This document shows, in pieces, positions 50,303 to 58,839 of a stretch of 64,000 nucleotides of DNA (positions are counted from its first letter, which is position 1; every line of letters begins with the position of its first letter). Made by a program: the position numbers and the translations under genes. Below the pieces are notes generated by a model. That model was not told where the DNA came from and did not search any database. It saw only the letters and a list, made by a program, of their open reading frames with translations. The DNA comes from an uncultured Anaerolineae bacterium (GTDB taxonomy: Bacteria > Chloroflexota > Anaerolineae > Aggregatilineales > Phototrophicaceae), in contig CAKQCB010000003.1 in the NCBI GenBank assembly GCA_934216615.1, positions 186,001 to 250,000 of the forward strand, in the 5' to 3' direction.

Positions 50303-51343
50303 TTGAGCATCAGCCGACGAGTCGATTTCACCTTAAATAGTAATCAGATTGCCGAAATTGAGCAAGCCATTAATACGTCGTCCCAGTCTGAAGTGCGCCA
50401 GCGAGCGATTGCTATCCGGTTGCTGCACCTGGGACACAAACCGGAAGCGGTTGGGGAGATGGTTGCCATCACCGCCAACACCGTTTGGACATGGCACCGA
50501 CGCTGGCGCAAAGACGGGATTGCCGGGCTGGCAGACCGTCCCAAATCGGGACGCAAGACCAAATCTAATGATGAGTACGTGCGCCAGTTAGAAACTGCTC
50601 TGGCAAGCGACCCGCAGCAGCTCGGACTGGCGTACCACATCTGGACGCTGAACAAACTACGCCTGTATCTGCATCAGCAAACGGGCATTCTTCTGAGCTA
50701 TACCCGCTTCCGGGCGCTGATGAGCAAACTGGATTATGTGTGGCGACAACCCAAACACGATTTAAGCGCCCTGCAAGACCCCGCCGCCCAACAGGTCGCA
50801 CAGCAGGTGTTGGACTGGTTAAAAAAAATGCCGTCCTCACCCGCATCGTCACCTTCCAACTTCTCTTTCTGGACGAAACGACCCTGAGTTTGCATCCGCC
50901 CTTACGCCGCTGCTGGATGAAACGCGGGCAACGGAAGCTCGTTCCGGCTCCCGGCACGCCGCTGCATCGTCATGTCTTCGGCGCTTACCACTGGCAGACC
51001 GGTCAGGTGGCCTGGCAGCAAGGGGAGAAGAAAAACAGTGAAGCCTTCATTGCCTTTCTGGAGCATCTGGCGTTCACGGTCTATCCGAATCAGCGCCTCA
51101 TCCTGGTCATGGACAATGCTTCTTACCACAAAAGTCGGGCGACCTTAGCGGCGCTGGCCGCTCTTGAAGACCGCATCCTGGTCCTCTGGTTGCCCAAATA
51201 CAGCCCATTTCTCAATCCAATTGAGCGCTTTTGGCTGCACCTGAAAAACCTGGCGAATGCCAATTGCCTCCATCCTGACCGGCTCTTGTTCGTTGATAAC
51301 CTTCGGTCAGTGGCTTAGCTTGGAACCATAATCTAGCTTCAAC
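50234..51343 (+). mobile_element. IS630-family insertion sequence
   Basis: The transposase below is flanked by possible imperfect inverted ends: GTTGAGAAGACTACTAT ... TAAGCC (50234-50266) and the complement of GTTGAAGCTAGATTATG ... TAAGCC (51312-51343). The match is partial and I do not see the TA target duplication, so the boundaries are approximate. Confidence 0.55.
50303..51318 (+). CDS. IS630-family DDE transposase in two frames joined by a -1 frameshift
   Basis: Frame one (50303-50887) gives the helix-turn-helix N-terminus (RQRAIAIRLLHLGHKPEAVGE ... TVWTWHRRWRKDGIAGL). Frame two (50740-51318) gives the catalytic core: LLFLDETTLSLHPP (first Asp), LVMDNASYHKS (second Asp), PFLNPIERFWLHLK (Glu). 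They overlap around a run of eight A at 50821-50828 (GGTT then A8 TG), a classic slippery site, with frame two in the -1 phase. IS630 elements commonly use such programmed frameshifting, so the element may be active. Confidence 0.85.
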
Positions 51344-51591
51344 ATTCGCTGGAAACTGCGTGTTGTCATCTATTTGTCCATCGTCTACTTCATATTCTCT
51401 CGCACACCGCCGCGCGGCGAGTGTACAGCGCAAGGGTCACCCACCATCAAGCACCGCTCCGAATTTGCAGGCAAATTCTCCGCATACGGCTGCGCCGTTG
51501 CTTGACAGTTCCCCCTTTGCGCTGTTCCACGTGGGTGAGCGTTGTGCTCGCCCGTGCTGGACGGTTTCCAGTGTGATGAGGAGTTGTCATC
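51344..51591. other. Intergenic region with small hairpins before the sigma-like gene
   Basis: About 250 bp without a gene. Hairpins include CCGCCGC/GCGGCG (about 51409), GAATTTGC/GCAAATTC (51462-51479), CGCA/TGCG and GGGTGAGC/GCTCGCCC (about 51534-51560). It might be the leader of the following gene. Confidence 0.4.
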
Positions 51592-52461
51592 ATGACCCAA
51601 TCACGTTTCGATATTCGCCCGTTTCCCCGTGTTGCCACCTATCCCACTGGCTGGGCGGGGCAGCGTACTTTTCAGCAGATTATGGATGACTGCACACCAT
51701 TAGCTGCGAAGTTAATCCGCAAACATGGCGTCGCGTTTCAGGATTTCCCGGATGCGCTTCAACGCGGGTTTATGGTCGTGTGGGAGCGACTGGCAAACGA
51801 TACGCAGATGTTTGCTGATGCTGATAAGTTCGTCGTTGCGCGGATTGTTGATGCGAACTGTGGATTGAATTACATGCGGCGGCATGAACGCCATCTCAGT
51901 CTGGATGCGCTGGAAGGAGTCATCACCGAAGACCATCCCGACGAGTGGATGATTACCGGGCTGGAAGCCAATCGCAGCGAGCGTTGGGCAGCCTGGGCAA
52001 CCGCAGCCGATATGCGGATTGACATCGAACGCATCTTTGCCCGACTGGTCGCCAAATACGAAGCGCATCCAGAACCGCACCGTTTCCGCTATCTGGTCGC
52101 GCTGTACTACGTAACGACCCAGGTCAATCTGGAAGATGCGGCACTCATCGCCGGAATCAACCATCACTACCTGCTGGATGATTACGCCAGCACTGTTCGC
52201 AAAGATGTGCAGCAGGCATTCGGTGAGATGTACCGTCCGGGATTGCGCTGGATTGACAAGTTCAAGCGTGGACACCAAACCCCGGCAATGCTGGTGCTGG
52301 AGAAGTATCAGGCAAATCCACGTATGATTTACGCTATTCGTTCGCTTCTGGAGGAACAGCACCCAACCGAAGCGCGGCTCCAATGCCCGTGGGCGAATAA
52401 CAATCAGTATCGGGCGCGAGCGAAGAAGTCGCTGATGAAAGCTTACGGCTGCACCGCATGA
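51592..52461 (+). CDS. Sigma-70-like helical regulator of element 2
   Basis: A 289-residue protein. The first 120 residues resemble sigma-70 region 2 (LAAKLIRKHGVAFQDFPDALQRGFMVVWERL; AADKFVV-like helix; LNYMRRHERHLSLDALE) and the middle could be a degenerate region 4 (VNLEDAALIAGINHHYLLDDY). I do not find a full match, so RNA-polymerase binding is only inferred. ATG 51592 follows GAGGAG. It could control integrase or cargo expression. Confidence 0.5.
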   Translation: MTQSRFDIRPFPRVATYPTGWAGQRTFQQIMDDCTPLAAKLIRKHGVAFQDFPDALQRGFMVVWERLANDTQMFADADKFVVARIVDANCGLNYMRRHERHLSLDALEGVITEDHPDEWMITGLEANRSERWAAWATAADMRIDIERIFARLVAKYEAHPEPHRFRYLVALYYVTTQVNLEDAALIAGINHHYLLDDYASTVRKDVQQAFGEMYRPGLRWIDKFKRGHQTPAMLVLEKYQANPRMIYAIRSLLEEQHPTEARLQCPWANNNQYRARAKKSLMKAYGCTA

Positions 52462-52521
52462 GGTTAGCCGTTTTTGTTTCTATGGCTGGTGGATGTTTCA
52501 TCAGCCATATATTTTTTGCGA

Positions 52522-53742
52522 TTACAAGGGTTTTATGGCAGAAACTAGAAATTCAAACAATTCCTTTTTGGAATTACGCTTTCTAATGATTTTTATGTGC
52601 GTATTTTCAAAACCATGACTTTTCATCAAATTAGCATATAACTCTTCAGTTGGAACCAGTGTATTGTAAAACTTTGAATTTCCGACAATGTAATATAACT
52701 GTCCACCTGGTGCAACGACATCATATAAATTAGAGAAGTGACTGGACATATCTGCAAAATATTTGTGAACGTACCTGCTCAAAACTTCACTAGATTGAGC
52801 GATCTCTTCAATTAGAGGTTTTAAGCGAGAAGGTGTTTTTAATTCATTAGTAGGTTCCCAGTCATTTAACCTACTGGTAGCAATACCCCATGTTCCGCCG
52901 ATTGCTTCCCAATCAAGTTCACCCGCTTCCCTAGCTTCTTTTAAATATCCCAACCAATACATATAAGGACGAAGTTCTCTTATATAACTCATTCGATTAA
53001 CGTATGGTGGTGAGGTGATAACAGCATCATATCCCCGATATGGATCTTTGGCGGTAATATTTCGGGAATCCAGCAGATGTGTACGAACTTCACCTATAAT
53101 GTCATAGCTGGCTTCTAAAAATATCTCCTCTAGGTCATGTAGAAAGACATGATAAATTTCTTCGTCTTCATCAACTAACTGTTGATCATCATTTTCTTTG
53201 AATGACATTGACTGATGATTGAAGGCAGCATTTGACCATTGAATAATGAGCCGACAAAATCCTATAAGAAGTAAGTCTTTCTCTTTACATGATTCTGATA
53301 GCAAATTATTGATCGACTGGAAAATTTTAGCCAGTACAGTTAACCGTCGAGGATGCCACCAGCGTTCAATATTGCTAATAGGCGGAACCCATAAATTATC
53401 ACTATCTATGTTTCTGCGAGCGGAATTGACTACTTCGTGAGCTATTCGCCTTGCATACTTGATCTGATCCGAACTATAGTTCGCGCATTTTACCTTCGCA
53501 AGCCATAAAAGAAATGGATTGATGTCATACAAGTCACATTGAAGCCTATACTGTGCGGCAACTAATCCTGTAGTACCAGTTCCAGAAAAAGGTTCTAAGA
53601 TATACTCAATATCAGGATGTTTGTTAATGACATCCTCTACAATTTTTACAGAATAGGCTGGAGTTAGTCGAACCCATCCATGCCTAGCCCTATTGAGATT
53701 GTCTTTGAACGTCAAATCAGCACGTTGTTTAGCCGTCATCAT
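52522..53742 (-). CDS. DNA methyltransferase of a second restriction-modification system
   Basis: A 406-residue methyltransferase: motif I (YILEPFSGTGTTGLVAAQ) precedes motif IV (AVITSPPYVNRMSY), and LRPYMYWLGYL follows. TSPPY fits N4-cytosine or N6-adenine methylation. It overlaps the endonuclease gene by 14 bases. Both are much AT-richer than the element backbone, so they are cargo acquired separately. Confidence 0.85.
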   Translation of the reverse strand: MMTAKQRADLTFKDNLNRARHGWVRLTPAYSVKIVEDVINKHPDIEYILEPFSGTGTTGLVAAQYRLQCDLYDINPFLLWLAKVKCANYSSDQIKYARRIAHEVVNSARRNIDSDNLWVPPISNIERWWHPRRLTVLAKIFQSINNLLSESCKEKDLLLIGFCRLIIQWSNAAFNHQSMSFKENDDQQLVDEDEEIYHVFLHDLEEIFLEASYDIIGEVRTHLLDSRNITAKDPYRGYDAVITSPPYVNRMSYIRELRPYMYWLGYLKEAREAGELDWEAIGGTWGIATSRLNDWEPTNELKTPSRLKPLIEEIAQSSEVLSRYVHKYFADMSSHFSNLYDVVAPGGQLYYIVGNSKFYNTLVPTEELYANLMKSHGFENTHIKIIRKRNSKKELFEFLVSAIKPL

Positions 53743-54541
53743 TTGCTCTCAGCAAACTTTCCAAGACATCCTCAGTAAAGCTTTTCAACTGTTTACTGTT
53801 TCTCTGAAAAAAGGCTGCAAGATCATAACCGACAATATCACGAGTGAAGGTATAGATTGAAAATGTATCTTCACCAGCAACCGTCCCTCGCAATACAAGC
53901 CATTTGCCGCGTTCATATCGCTCTACAATATCACCGTCAATTTGAGTGGATAGTACGGCTAAAACGGGTAAATAGCCTTTGGTGTATGCTTCTGCTGCGT
54001 TCGCCATGTCCGCGTTCTGGCGTTTAGAGTCTTTACTTTTATAACCTTGTCGAACTTCTAAGACTATACCTCGCATTGCTTGGGCAACATGTTTGTCTAT
54101 CATGAGTTTTTGATTTGCTTTTTCCATCCAGCGATTAATAATTTGCCGGCGTTCTAGATCGCTCACATTTTCAGGTTCGATGCGACCATCAAGTTTGAGG
54201 GTTCGTGTTTGACCTGAAGTTGTTGTTAATTCATATGACCAATTTGACTGCTCAGCAGTTAATCCTAAATGATCTTGAAGTAGTTGCCGAAATAATGCTT
54301 CGCCACCAATGCCAATTTGACGATAGACTGAAGTGATACCACCAGCCGCTTTGTGTGCAGCATACATTAGGGGATTGTCGAGTCCAAACCAAGAGTAGAA
54401 TGGGTCAGCACTATAAAGCGCCCGAAACTCTTCCAACGAAATTCCTTCACCACCTTGCCCAAACTTAGGCTTATAGGTTTTGCAGACTTCAATTCGGTCG
54501 ATCAATATCTGCAAGTATTTTTGATCCAGCGATCCATCCAT
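53729..54541 (-). CDS. Predicted type II restriction endonuclease
   Basis: A 270-residue protein with a possible PD-(D/E)xK site: TLKLDGRIE followed by IVLEVRQGYKSKDSKRQ, then ADMANAAEAYTKGYLPVLAVLSTQ. It is first in a two-gene operon with a methyltransferase, the main ground for the call. Specificity and family unknown. Confidence 0.65.
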   Translation of the reverse strand: MDGSLDQKYLQILIDRIEVCKTYKPKFGQGGEGISLEEFRALYSADPFYSWFGLDNPLMYAAHKAAGGITSVYRQIGIGGEALFRQLLQDHLGLTAEQSNWSYELTTTSGQTRTLKLDGRIEPENVSDLERRQIINRWMEKANQKLMIDKHVAQAMRGIVLEVRQGYKSKDSKRQNADMANAAEAYTKGYLPVLAVLSTQIDGDIVERYERGKWLVLRGTVAGEDTFSIYTFTRDIVGYDLAAFFQRNSKQLKSFTEDVLESLLRANDDG

Positions 54542-54901
54542 TTAGGACCTTTTCTTTCAACGAATTGAGAAACATCTATACCTTGTATAGGGTACACTGA
54601 ACCATCTGTTCTAACAAGGTGTTAGGAGAAATCCTGACCCATAAAATTCCCACCCCAAGCCGGAATCCTCCAACGATAAGGTAGCCTCACTTTGATATGC
54701 TGGTTGTGACGGTCAATCAACGGGATTACTCGCTGCACAGCCAGCTTTTGCACCCATTTCCGCAGCGCTTTAGCCAGCGTGTAAATTTACATACAGATTG
54801 CCAAAACTGACGGGGCAAAACTGTAGAATTTCACGGGTTGCGAGGGGTGACTTTGCTATGCTGGATGTAACGGGTAAAACCAGCGTATACAGAGGCGGCA
54901 T
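54542..54901. other. Intergenic region before the integrase module
   Basis: 360 bp without a supported gene. Slightly AT-rich, ending in the likely promoter and leader of the small gene and integrase. No repeats comparable to the att arms are seen. Confidence 0.4.
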
Positions 54902-55111
54902 TTGGAGCGAAAAAACGCATCAGAAACACAATTGAATAACAGCACGAACCTGCTGGATGTCTCACGGACATTGCTCAGAATCGTTGCACAGCTTGCCAAA
55001 AACGAGTATAGTGAGGACAAGTCAGACGAACATATTCGACGACAGGCCGACGAGTTCCAGCTCGACGACCTGCCTGACCCGGCGAGTGATTTGAGCACGT
55101 CGCAGGGCTAA
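54902..55111 (+). CDS. Possible small protein preceding the integrase
   Basis: A 69-residue acidic frame (NNSTNLLDVSRTLLRIVAQL, EHIRRQADEFQLDDLPD) with a TTG start behind AGAGG. It is helical and charged, as recombination directionality factors may be, but has no recognisable domain. It lies 95 bp before the integrase on the same strand. Low certainty that it is translated. Confidence 0.4.
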   Translation: MERKNASETQLNNSTNLLDVSRTLLRIVAQLAKNEYSEDKSDEHIRRQADEFQLDDLPDPASDLSTSQG

Positions 55112-55206
55112 GCCGCATTGTACCTCATGCGCCTTGCTTCTGTGAAAATCATTCGCAAAAGCAGGGCGTTTTCCATTTTAGGAGCGTTCTGAAGCGAGGA
55201 AACGAT

Positions 55207-57228
55207 ATGCCGAAACGGTATCATCAACGTCAGGAAGCAAAGATCGATCCCTACAAGGCACAGCCCCTGCCGCTGGATCGCCCGGTAGCGGTGTATTATC
55301 GCCAATCGTCTGAGGGACAGATCGGCAATATCAACACCACCCTGCAAACGGTAGATATGGTTGAACATCTCATGCGCCAAGGCTGGGTACGCGATCAGAT
55401 CATCATGATTGACCGTGATGCGGGCATCAGCGGCACCAAGAAAATCGCCGAGCGTCCAGGCATGTCCTACCTGCACACCCTGATTGAAGACGGCGAAATC
55501 GGGCTGGTCGCCTCACAGGATGTAGACCGCTTCTTTCGGGATGTGACGCAGATTCAAACGAATATCTTCATTGATACCTGTCGCCGAAATAATGTACTGG
55601 TGTTGACACCCACCTTTGTCTATGACTTCGCCCATCCCACTCAGGGGCGCTATCACATGCAGATGTTCCGTGACCACGCGCAGCGCGCCGCCGATCATCT
55701 GGAATACCACATCAAGGGTCGCCTGATGCAGGCGCGAGATTATCTGAAAGTGCGCGGCATCTGGACAGGGCGCAGCGTGGCGATTGGTTACATGGTTGAT
55801 CTGCGCCAGAAACTGCCGGATGGCTCATCGAACCCCAAACATCGCCGCTATGTGGCATTTCAACCCTGTGCTGATGTGGTGCTGGCATATTTCAAGCTGT
55901 TCCGCCGGTTCAACCGCAACCTGACACGCACATGGCGACACATCTATGAGCATGGTCCCTGCTACCCGGAAAACTTCGAGGAACTTGTACCGCCGGGCTT
56001 CAAGGTTGATGTGATCGTGAAATATCGCGGACTAAACGGTGGTTTGCTGCCTTCCCCATCCGGGCTGGAATATATGCTGACGAATGTCGCCTACATCGGA
56101 CACTGGTCATATCGGGGTGTGATTGAACAGTGGCACAACCATGAGGCTATCGTCCCGGAAGACCTGTTCATGTACGCTTTTAATGCCCTCTCGAAGGTTG
56201 ATTTCTTCGGGCAGCCGAACGCGGATTATTCACCCCATCGGGTCTATGTCCGGCACAAGACCGAAAATCGCAAAGCGCGGAACGCCACCTATACCGGCTT
56301 AGTCTATTCACATTCGCTGCCGGGGCATCCTTTCCGCAAGGTCAACACGCATTACCTGAATCACAACGATAACTATGCTTATATTCTGGCGGATCGACTG
56401 AGCCACACGGTCATGAGTATTCACTCGAAAATACTCGATCCTCAGGTAGATAAATTGCTGCTGGAACGACTGGAAGCGACCACCATTGACGATGCGACAT
56501 GGCAGCAGGCGATGGAAGGCACACAGCAAAGCGATCAAGGGGATGTCCGTCGTATTGAGCAGGATATTCGTGCCGCTGAACGGGCGAAACAAACGATTCT
56601 GGATAATCTGAAAGCCATCTCCAACCCGGAGATTGTCAAGAATCTGGAAGCCAGTTATGAAGCCAATGACCGCGAGATTGTCCGTCTGCGTCAGGAACTT
56701 GAGCGAGCCAAAGCCAATGTCGGGCAGAAAACGGTGATGCTGGATGCGCGTCCAACACTGGAACTGATTATTCAACGCTGGGATGATGTCCCTTATCAGC
56801 AACGCCGTGAGCTGTTTGAGGCGTTCGCCCGCCGCATCATTGTCGATAAGGACGGTGAGATTAAACGGCGTTTGGTGGTCGAATGGCGTGATGGCACAAG
56901 TTCTGAAACTGTATTTCGGTCTGGCAAAACGCAGTACACTCTGACGGATGCCGAGGCGAAGAAAATGGTGCAGATGATTCACGACCAGCGTCCGCAGTGG
57001 GAAATCCTGCGTGAATTCCCTGAACTGAGATGGGAAGGCATCGTGCATCGCTTCTATCATCATGATAACCATTCGGGCAAGATCGGCGAGGTTTATAAGC
57101 AGCCGCGCAAGTACACCTACCGGCAGTCCTGGTACGATACGCAGGAATACCAGCAAACCCTTTTAATTCCCGCAAGTTCGGGCGTTCTTCATGGCGATCC
57201 AGCTGCGCGACATACGCCTGACGATTGA
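55207..57228 (+). CDS. Large serine recombinase (integrase) of element 2
   Basis: A 673-residue integrase in the integrated form. N-terminal catalytic domain: VAVYYRQSSEGQ (nucleophilic Ser), RDAGISGTKKIAERPG, VASQDVDRFFRD. Then the recombinase domain, a coiled coil (about 440-510, EQDIRAAERAKQTILDN ... REIVRLRQELERAK), and a C-terminal region. The zinc-ribbon position (NATYTGLVYSHSLPGHPFRK) has no Cys, unlike most family members. The native sequence reaches residue 659; the last 14 residues come from host DNA beyond the attachment site. In the circle the frame would instead run on for 50 residues (37026-37177). Confidence 0.93.
   Translation: MPKRYHQRQEAKIDPYKAQPLPLDRPVAVYYRQSSEGQIGNINTTLQTVDMVEHLMRQGWVRDQIIMIDRDAGISGTKKIAERPGMSYLHTLIEDGEIGLVASQDVDRFFRDVTQIQTNIFIDTCRRNNVLVLTPTFVYDFAHPTQGRYHMQMFRDHAQRAADHLEYHIKGRLMQARDYLKVRGIWTGRSVAIGYMVDLRQKLPDGSSNPKHRRYVAFQPCADVVLAYFKLFRRFNRNLTRTWRHIYEHGPCYPENFEELVPPGFKVDVIVKYRGLNGGLLPSPSGLEYMLTNVAYIGHWSYRGVIEQWHNHEAIVPEDLFMYAFNALSKVDFFGQPNADYSPHRVYVRHKTENRKARNATYTGLVYSHSLPGHPFRKVNTHYLNHNDNYAYILADRLSHTVMSIHSKILDPQVDKLLLERLEATTIDDATWQQAMEGTQQSDQGDVRRIEQDIRAAERAKQTILDNLKAISNPEIVKNLEASYEANDREIVRLRQELERAKANVGQKTVMLDARPTLELIIQRWDDVPYQQRRELFEAFARRIIVDKDGEIKRRLVVEWRDGTSSETVFRSGKTQYTLTDAEAKKMVQMIHDQRPQWEILREFPELRWEGIVHRFYHHDNHSGKIGEVYKQPRKYTYRQSWYDTQEYQQTLLIPASSGVLHGDPAARHTPDD
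57159..57184. other. attL/attR half-site, right end of element 2, inside the integrase gene
   Basis: Arm CCTTTTAATTCCCGCAAGTT then CGGG and the core CG (57183-57184), followed by host sequence TTCTTCATGG. It mirrors the left arm at 37026-37049. The uninterrupted host site is deduced as CAGAACGTTCTTC around the CG core, a partly palindromic sequence (AACGTT). Confidence 0.8.
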
Positions 57229-58660
57229 GGCTGAGAATCTCGCGTTTCCACTTGTCGATGAGGTGGGGCGGCGCGACGATCAACGAGACTTGATCCGGTC
57301 GCATTTGCTGGTGCAGCGTCTGCGCCACACCACACGCCACGCCTAGCGCGACCGAACTGCCGAGCGCCGTTTTACCCACGCCCATTGCCCCGATCAGCAA
57401 GATGCCTTTGCGTGTCTCGAAGCCCTCTGTCACCGCGGCGATGACGTGTTTCTGCGCCGTGTAAAGCTCGTATTTGCCCTTCAAGCGCAGCGCCGACAAC
57501 CAGCCGCCCATGCCGTTCATATCGAAGGCATAACTGGCGTTGAATTTGTCGTTGAGATAGCCTGCCAGCGCAGTTTTGTTCTCGGTGATGAAGCTCAACA
57601 GCGCCTCATCGCCGCCCATCTCGACCCGCGTGCCGTCCTGTGCCAGCAGATTTAAGGTCGTAGTCGGTTTGAGTTTGTGTGTGGTCTTCTTGATCTGCTG
57701 GACAGGGTCTTTGGGGTCGCTCTCCACTTCCACCCGCGAGAGCTGCCGAATCGTAGTCGTTTTCCCACGGATGGCGACCGTTCCATAGGCTTCGGTGTCG
57801 ATGACTGCGCCATCTGCGATACCGGCTGCCAGCACCAGCGCGGTATGTCCAGGGCGCGGCGGCACAATCGGGCGGATCATCTCCGGCGGGGTCGGTACAT
57901 TGAACAATGCCTGAAAGCCCTGTGCCTGCCATGCCCCCTGCGTCTCGATGAGTCGCAGTCCGGCTTCCGGTGTCAGATGGTCAGGCGCAAACGTGAAACG
58001 CGGGAGCTGGCGTGGCTTCGGCAGTTTGTACGGAGGTTCGCTTTGTTGGATAAGCGGTAACGGATCTGCTTTACCCTGCAAAATCTGGCGATACAGCTGC
58101 TCTGGTTCAGGATGCAGTCCTTTGACCGCGACCACCACGATTTGATCGTAGGTGTTGAGATGTTTACCTGGCAGCGCCCACACATGCACCGACGCGCTGT
58201 GTTTTGCCAGAAATTCGGCGGCGGCTTCGGTCAGATGATGCTGGTAGACCACCCACATCACCACCGCGCCCGCCTGCGCCCACTTCCAGCTGTGCCGCAG
58301 ATAGCGAAACTCGACGCGCTTATTGTCCGCCGCCTGTGCGTCATGGTCATACGGCGGATTGACCCACAGCAACCCGAAGGCTTCGGTACTGGCAGACAGG
58401 CGCTCGACATCGCCCTGTACCGCCTGCTGTGGACTGAACCGCGTAATGCAATCTCGAGCGCGGTCGTGGTCTAGCTCGTTGGCGTAGGGGGTGACGTGCC
58501 ATGCTTTCGCCGCGACTTCGAGAAACTCGCCTGAACCTGCCATTGGGTCAAGCAGTTTGTGGTCAGGGTTTGCGGGGGCAACCAGTGAAAAGAGCGCCTG
58601 ATAGTGGCGCTCCTCGATGGGCAGATAGCCCATGATGACTTTTGACTCTAAGCGTACCAT
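57185..58660 (-). pseudogene. 5' half of a methyltransferase-helicase gene split by element 2
   Basis: About 490 native residues. The N-terminus is a DUF6094-like SAM methyltransferase (LLDPMAGSGEFLEVA motif I, LLWVNPPYDHDAQA motif IV). Residues about 405-480 start the helicase: P-loop GAMGVGKTALGSS and SLIVAPPHLIDKWKREIL. The frame enters element 2 after YVAQLDRHEE and runs to a stop at 56861, giving a 599-residue hybrid without helicase motifs II-VI. The rest of the gene is at 34713-37023. Confidence 0.88.
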
Positions 58661-58680
58661 GTCGTTCCTTTCAGAAATAC

Positions 58681-58713
58681 AAAAACAGCCATCCTCGCTG
58701 GCGAGTGGCTGTT
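58681..58713 (-). terminator. Rho-independent terminator before the methyltransferase-helicase gene
   Basis: On the minus strand AACAGCCA, inner CTCGC/GCGAG, and TGGCTGTT form a long hairpin followed by TTTT. It would stop transcripts coming from the nucleotidyltransferase gene and leave the methyltransferase-helicase gene to its own promoter, or act as an attenuator. Confidence 0.75.
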
Positions 58714-58839
58714 GGATGGTCGATTAGAAAGTGGGGAACTTATGCGTCCTGCGGTAGCCGGATGATGTCCTGCTTCAATCCGTCAGTAGTGGACGGGGCC
58801 AGGCGTCACAATCCAGTATTACGATATAGAGTGTCAAAT

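Larger units (their letters stand above)
37024..57184 (+). mobile_element. Element 2: serine-integrase integrative and mobilisable element, 20.2 kb
   Basis: Its ends are defined by reconstructing the interrupted methyltransferase-helicase frame. Both junctions share CG (37024-37025 and 57183-57184), and the element ends carry a 24-bp imperfect inverted repeat. Content: ParM/ParR-like, HU, RHH, relaxase, primase-helicase, iterons, cargo (SARP-NB-ARC, TPR, WD40, lipoprotein, IS630, sigma-like, restriction-modification) and a large serine recombinase at the right end. There are no secretion-channel genes, so it would need the host replicon to transfer. Confidence 0.88.

Noticed and set aside
56308..57156. 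282-residue minus-strand frame inside the integrase gene
   Set aside because: Antisense shadow of a well-supported integrase; no recognisable motif.
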